A DNA stretch of 64,000 bases from UBA7703 sp963667195 (GTDB lineage Bacteria > Bacillota > Clostridia > Christensenellales > CAG-138): assembly GCA_963667195.1 (NCBI GenBank), contig OY762962.1, positions 2,418,001 to 2,482,000 on the forward strand, given 5' to 3'. Position 1 is the first letter of the stretch, and each line of letters opens with the position of its first letter. A program made the translations under genes and the position numbers. Shown in pieces: positions 61,434 to 64,000 of the stretch. The notes under the pieces are model-generated. The model ran no database searches. It worked only from the letters and a program-made list of their open reading frames with translations, and was not told the DNA's origin.

Positions 61434-62648
61434 GTGGAAGAAGCATACTCGGTAAAATCGATTTTAGTTTCGCTCATTGAATCAATCGACCTATACAATT
61501 TCTTACTGAAGAACCATCATCGGCAAACGTGCATCATCGCATACCAAATCGGGAACCATTTCAATCTGGATGCCACACGATTGAGCAACGTTGTTTTAGC
61601 AAGCGCAATCCACGATATCGGCGCATTGCATGTTACAGAACGAGACAAACTTCTCTATATTGACGCGATTGATCCGGAGCCTCATCAGATCATGGGGGAA
61701 CGGATCATTGGAGATTTTGCACCTTTTGCGCACATCAGCCATATTATTCGTCATCATCACATCGTGTACCAGGACATTCTGGACGGAAAAGTAAACAGGG
61801 ATGACATCCCGATTGAATGCTTCGTCATTCATCTAGTCGACCGGATTGATGTACTCTACGAAACGCATCCCGGCGAGACGGACTTCATCATATCAGAGAT
61901 CAATAAACGTTTTGGCACCGTATTCCTGCCTGAACTACAGGATACCTTCAACAAACTTGCCAGTACGCCCGAGTTCTGGGAAAAGATCACGGATGATTCC
62001 TTTTATGATCTGCTTTTGATGTCAATCAACGACGCTTCCTGCGTGATTGATGACGATTCACTGGAGTCGCTTGCGGAACTCTTCTCCAGAATTGTTGATT
62101 TCAAAAGCGAATGGACCATGAACCATTCAAAATCGGTCAGCGTGCTTGCGGATCATATCGCCAGGCTTTACGGCTTGGATGAGAAGAAGTGTTTCTCCAT
62201 AAGAATTGCCGGATACTTACATGATATCGGCAAAATCGCGATACCAATCGAAGTGCTCGATAAACCCGGAAAACTGGACACCAGTGAGTATAAAACGATA
62301 AAGATGCACGCGACATACTCTTCCTTGATCCTATCGCGCATACCGGCTCTGGGCGATATTGCGAAATGGGCAATGCTGCATCATGAAAAGCACGACAAAT
62401 CCGGGTATCCGCTCGGCAAAGGAGCGGTGGATTTTACGATTGAGATGGACATCCTTGCCTTTGCCGATATTTTCGCAGCTCTTGCGGAGAACCGACCGTA
62501 TCGGGCAGCGTTGACGCAAGAGAAGATCCTTGAACTGCTGAAAAGCTTCACTCCGGATTTGCTGGATGCATCCGTCTACGATGTCATAGAGAAGAATATG
62601 AGTTTTCTCTATGAAGTCAATGCATCGGCCGGAAAGATATCCTATTAA
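61434..62648 (+). CDS. Tandem HD-domain protein with C-terminal HD-GYP
   Basis: 404 residues. First HD domain at about residues 20-170 with AIHDIG (His60-Asp61) and HIIRHHH; second at about 225-390 with LHDIGKI (His263-Asp264) and HHEKHDKSGYP (316-326), the HD-GYP motif of c-di-GMP phosphodiesterases. The first domain lacks GYP and may be regulatory. No membrane segment. GTG 61434 lies 9 bases after TAGGAG; ATG 61425 abuts the ribosome site and is unlikely. Confidence 0.87.
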   Translation: MEEAYSVKSILVSLIESIDLYNFLLKNHHRQTCIIAYQIGNHFNLDATRLSNVVLASAIHDIGALHVTERDKLLYIDAIDPEPHQIMGERIIGDFAPFAHISHIIRHHHIVYQDILDGKVNRDDIPIECFVIHLVDRIDVLYETHPGETDFIISEINKRFGTVFLPELQDTFNKLASTPEFWEKITDDSFYDLLLMSINDASCVIDDDSLESLAELFSRIVDFKSEWTMNHSKSVSVLADHIARLYGLDEKKCFSIRIAGYLHDIGKIAIPIEVLDKPGKLDTSEYKTIKMHATYSSLILSRIPALGDIAKWAMLHHEKHDKSGYPLGKGAVDFTIEMDILAFADIFAALAENRPYRAALTQEKILELLKSFTPDLLDASVYDVIEKNMSFLYEVNASAGKISY

Positions 62649-62658
62649 CAGGAACGCA

Positions 62659-62696
62659 AAAACAAAATGGGCACCGTATGGTGCCCATTTTGTTTT
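62659..62696. terminator. Bidirectional terminator between HD-GYP and SpoIIP-like genes
   Basis: 17-base perfect arms at 62659-62675 and 62680-62696 with loop GTAT; A-rich left and T-rich right flanks serve both strands. Confidence 0.92.
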
Positions 62697-62798
62697 GTAG
62701 AGAGAACGCATAAGTAATTCGATTACGCGAAACATTCGTTGGACAAGTTATTTTTGGGTCGAATCACGTTGATGTTGTCTCCAGAAACTCGATTGGTA

Positions 62799-63707
62799 CT
62801 ATTGAGCAATGGGACATACCGATTCGATCGCGTCCGCAAGATATGGCACGGTGTTGAGCACAGCCTCCATGGTGTCCGCGTTGGTGCCGATCTCGGCAAG
62901 CAAACACAGCCCCATGTGCTGGTTGAAGCGCCCGACCTTTAATCGGATCGGCTTGATCAGATCCGGCTGCTTTGCCGCGATATTTTCCAGCAGCGACAGC
63001 GCAAAAGTGTAGTTGTTCTTCCAATCTGGCAACGTGTCATATTCGCCGTCATAGGTGCCGATGCCGGTTCCTACGACAAAAAAGAGCTTTGCGTATGGGA
63101 TGTTGTCGATCAGAATCGTGTTATCCGAGCGGCCTTTTTGCTTGCTGGAATTGCGGTGCAGGTCGATATAGAGATCGACATTGTCATATTTCTGCATGAG
63201 AGTGAGTGATCGCGAGTATGCACTCGTGATATCCTCGCCCTCAACGTCGGTCGTGTCGTGGATGACCGTGAATCCGCGCGCTTCCAGCGCCTGTTGCAGC
63301 GCATTGCCGACGGCGACGACGTTGTATTTCGTGTTCTCCGTGCGCCCGGGCTCGGTCTCGACATAGCTGCCCGCTTCCGTCTTGAGATAGGACTCCGTCG
63401 CGTGTGTGTGGTAGATCAGCACCACCGGCTTGTGATCAAGCGGAAAGGTGGTTGCGCGAAACTGCGCCGCGATGTCGCTGCGGAGCGTGATATCGCCGTC
63501 CTCGTCGATGATCATCTCCGGCACAGGCGTTGGGGATGCGGTTGGCGTAGTGGGAATTGTTTCAATCAAAAGCGGCGTACTCGTGTCCTCCTCGGGTGAT
63601 GTGGTACTACTTGCTGCCTGCTCCGCCGCGCATCCGCTCAAGCCAAACAACGCAACACCGCAGAGAACGGACGCAACGCAGCGCTTGATGGAAAAACGTC
63701 GCTTCAT
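62799..63707 (-). CDS. SpoIIP-like cell-wall amidase, lipoprotein form
   Basis: 302 residues. Signal peptide and lipobox LSGCA (Cys near 26), Thr/Pro-rich linker to about residue 62, then the SpoIIP amidase/endopeptidase domain: YHTHATESY (near 99-107), DLHRNSS with a further zinc-type His, and AEIGTNADTMEA near the end carrying the conserved Glu. SpoIIP cuts peptidoglycan during engulfment of the forespore. B. subtilis SpoIIP is about 400 residues with a membrane helix, so this is a shorter, lipid-anchored variant. Its start overlaps the kinase stop as ATGA. Confidence 0.85.
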   Translation of the reverse strand: MKRRFSIKRCVASVLCGVALFGLSGCAAEQAASSTTSPEEDTSTPLLIETIPTTPTASPTPVPEMIIDEDGDITLRSDIAAQFRATTFPLDHKPVVLIYHTHATESYLKTEAGSYVETEPGRTENTKYNVVAVGNALQQALEARGFTVIHDTTDVEGEDITSAYSRSLTLMQKYDNVDLYIDLHRNSSKQKGRSDNTILIDNIPYAKLFFVVGTGIGTYDGEYDTLPDWKNNYTFALSLLENIAAKQPDLIKPIRLKVGRFNQHMGLCLLAEIGTNADTMEAVLNTVPYLADAIESVCPIAQ

Positions 63708-64000
63708 TCCAGCTCCTTTCTGCCGTGCCGCGGGCTCACGCAGCGGAGAGGAAGCGAAACGTGGAAGGTGGTACCTGCTTCCGCGCTGCTGGTGACGGAA
63801 ATTTTGCCGTGATGCGCGGCGACTATGCTTTGCGCGATGGAGAGGCCAAGACCGTAGCCGCCTGCACTTCTCGCGCGATCAACGCGATAGAACCGCTCAA
63901 ACAGATGCGGCAATTCCTCCTCCGGAATCGGGGTTCCGGTGTTGTGCACGCGAAGATTCGCGTTCCCGCCTTCGCTGCAAAGCTCGACATCCACGCTGCC
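63704..64000 (-). CDS. Sensor histidine kinase, C-terminal ATPase domain (partial)
   Basis: About 98 residues, cut by the window edge on its N-terminal side. Contains the F box LFERFYRVDRARS and G2 box GGYGLGLSIAQSIV of the HATPase domain, as in OmpR-system kinases. Its stop overlaps the SpoIIP-like start, so both are one transcript and a response regulator is expected further upstream, outside the window. Confidence 0.9.
   Translation of the reverse strand, partial: GSVDVELCSEGGNANLRVHNTGTPIPEEELPHLFERFYRVDRARSAGGYGLGLSIAQSIVAAHHGKISVTSSAEAGTTFHVSLPLRCVSPRHGRKELE

Noticed and set aside
1..64000. CRISPR arrays, insertion sequences, prophage genes, tRNA or rRNA genes
   Set aside because: No spaced direct repeats, transposase, integrase, phage structural genes or cloverleaf/rRNA signatures were recognised on either strand; a tRNA scan was not possible by eye with certainty.

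Overview
The window is a GC-rich bacterial chromosome segment with about 50 protein genes packed on both strands. It carries no rRNA, tRNA, CRISPR array, insertion sequence or phage gene that I can see. The gene set points to a Gram-positive anaerobe of the class Clostridia: lipoprotein solute-binding proteins with Ala/Thr/Pro-rich linkers, ECF-type vitamin/nucleoside-type transport, AGGAGG ribosome sites, frequent TTG and GTG starts, a SpoVB-like flippase and a SpoIIP-like amidase (both sporulation-linked families). The class assignment is inference, since no marker gene such as rRNA lies in the window.

Layout. (1) 1-9.1 kb, plus strand: a PHP-domain tail, a D-aminopeptidase/aspartate racemase fusion, an MFS transporter, an M29 aminopeptidase, an FGGY kinase, citrate synthase and NADP-type glutamate dehydrogenase; a theme of peptide/amino-acid turnover feeding 2-oxoglutarate and glutamate. 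(2) 9.3-15.7 kb: a LacI regulator and YesL-like protein divergent from a Gfo/Idh dehydrogenase and a sugar ABC importer, with repeated ACGTAAC boxes between them. (3) 15.8-18.5 kb: SpoVB-like flippase and class I aldolase, convergent. (4) 18.7-25.1 kb, minus strand: MarR regulator, heterodimeric ABC exporter and two HlyD-type adaptors. (5) 25.4-26.3 kb: SPFH protein.

(6) 26.5-32.3 kb, minus strand: the most distinctive block. A GntR regulator, two paralogous S-adenosylmethionine hydroxide adenosyltransferases (DUF62) and a complete ECF transporter (two-domain ATPase, T component, UPF0397 S component). (7) 32.4-43.4 kb: a Crp-type regulator divergent from a BMP/Nup-type nucleoside importer followed by nucleoside hydrolase, a fucose-isomerase-like protein, an alpha/beta hydrolase and an ADP-ribosylglycohydrolase with an extra C-terminal domain. 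Blocks 6 and 7 together look like an island for uptake and breakdown of adenosyl/ribosyl compounds.

(8) 43.6-47.5 kb: an ammonium transporter fused to a histidine kinase, its NarL-type response regulator, and a second, ordinary Amt. No PII gene accompanies them. (9) 47.7-55.4 kb: LacI regulator, maltodextrin-type ABC importer and two intracellular GH13 enzymes, a complete alpha-glucan utilisation unit. (10) 55.6-64 kb: an NRAMP metal transporter, an FtsX-type/LolD-type/FtsX-type ABC system, a tandem HD/HD-GYP protein, a SpoIIP-like lipoprotein and the tail of a sensor kinase.

The best candidates for a less described system are the duplicated DUF62-ECF cluster and the Amt-kinase fusion module.
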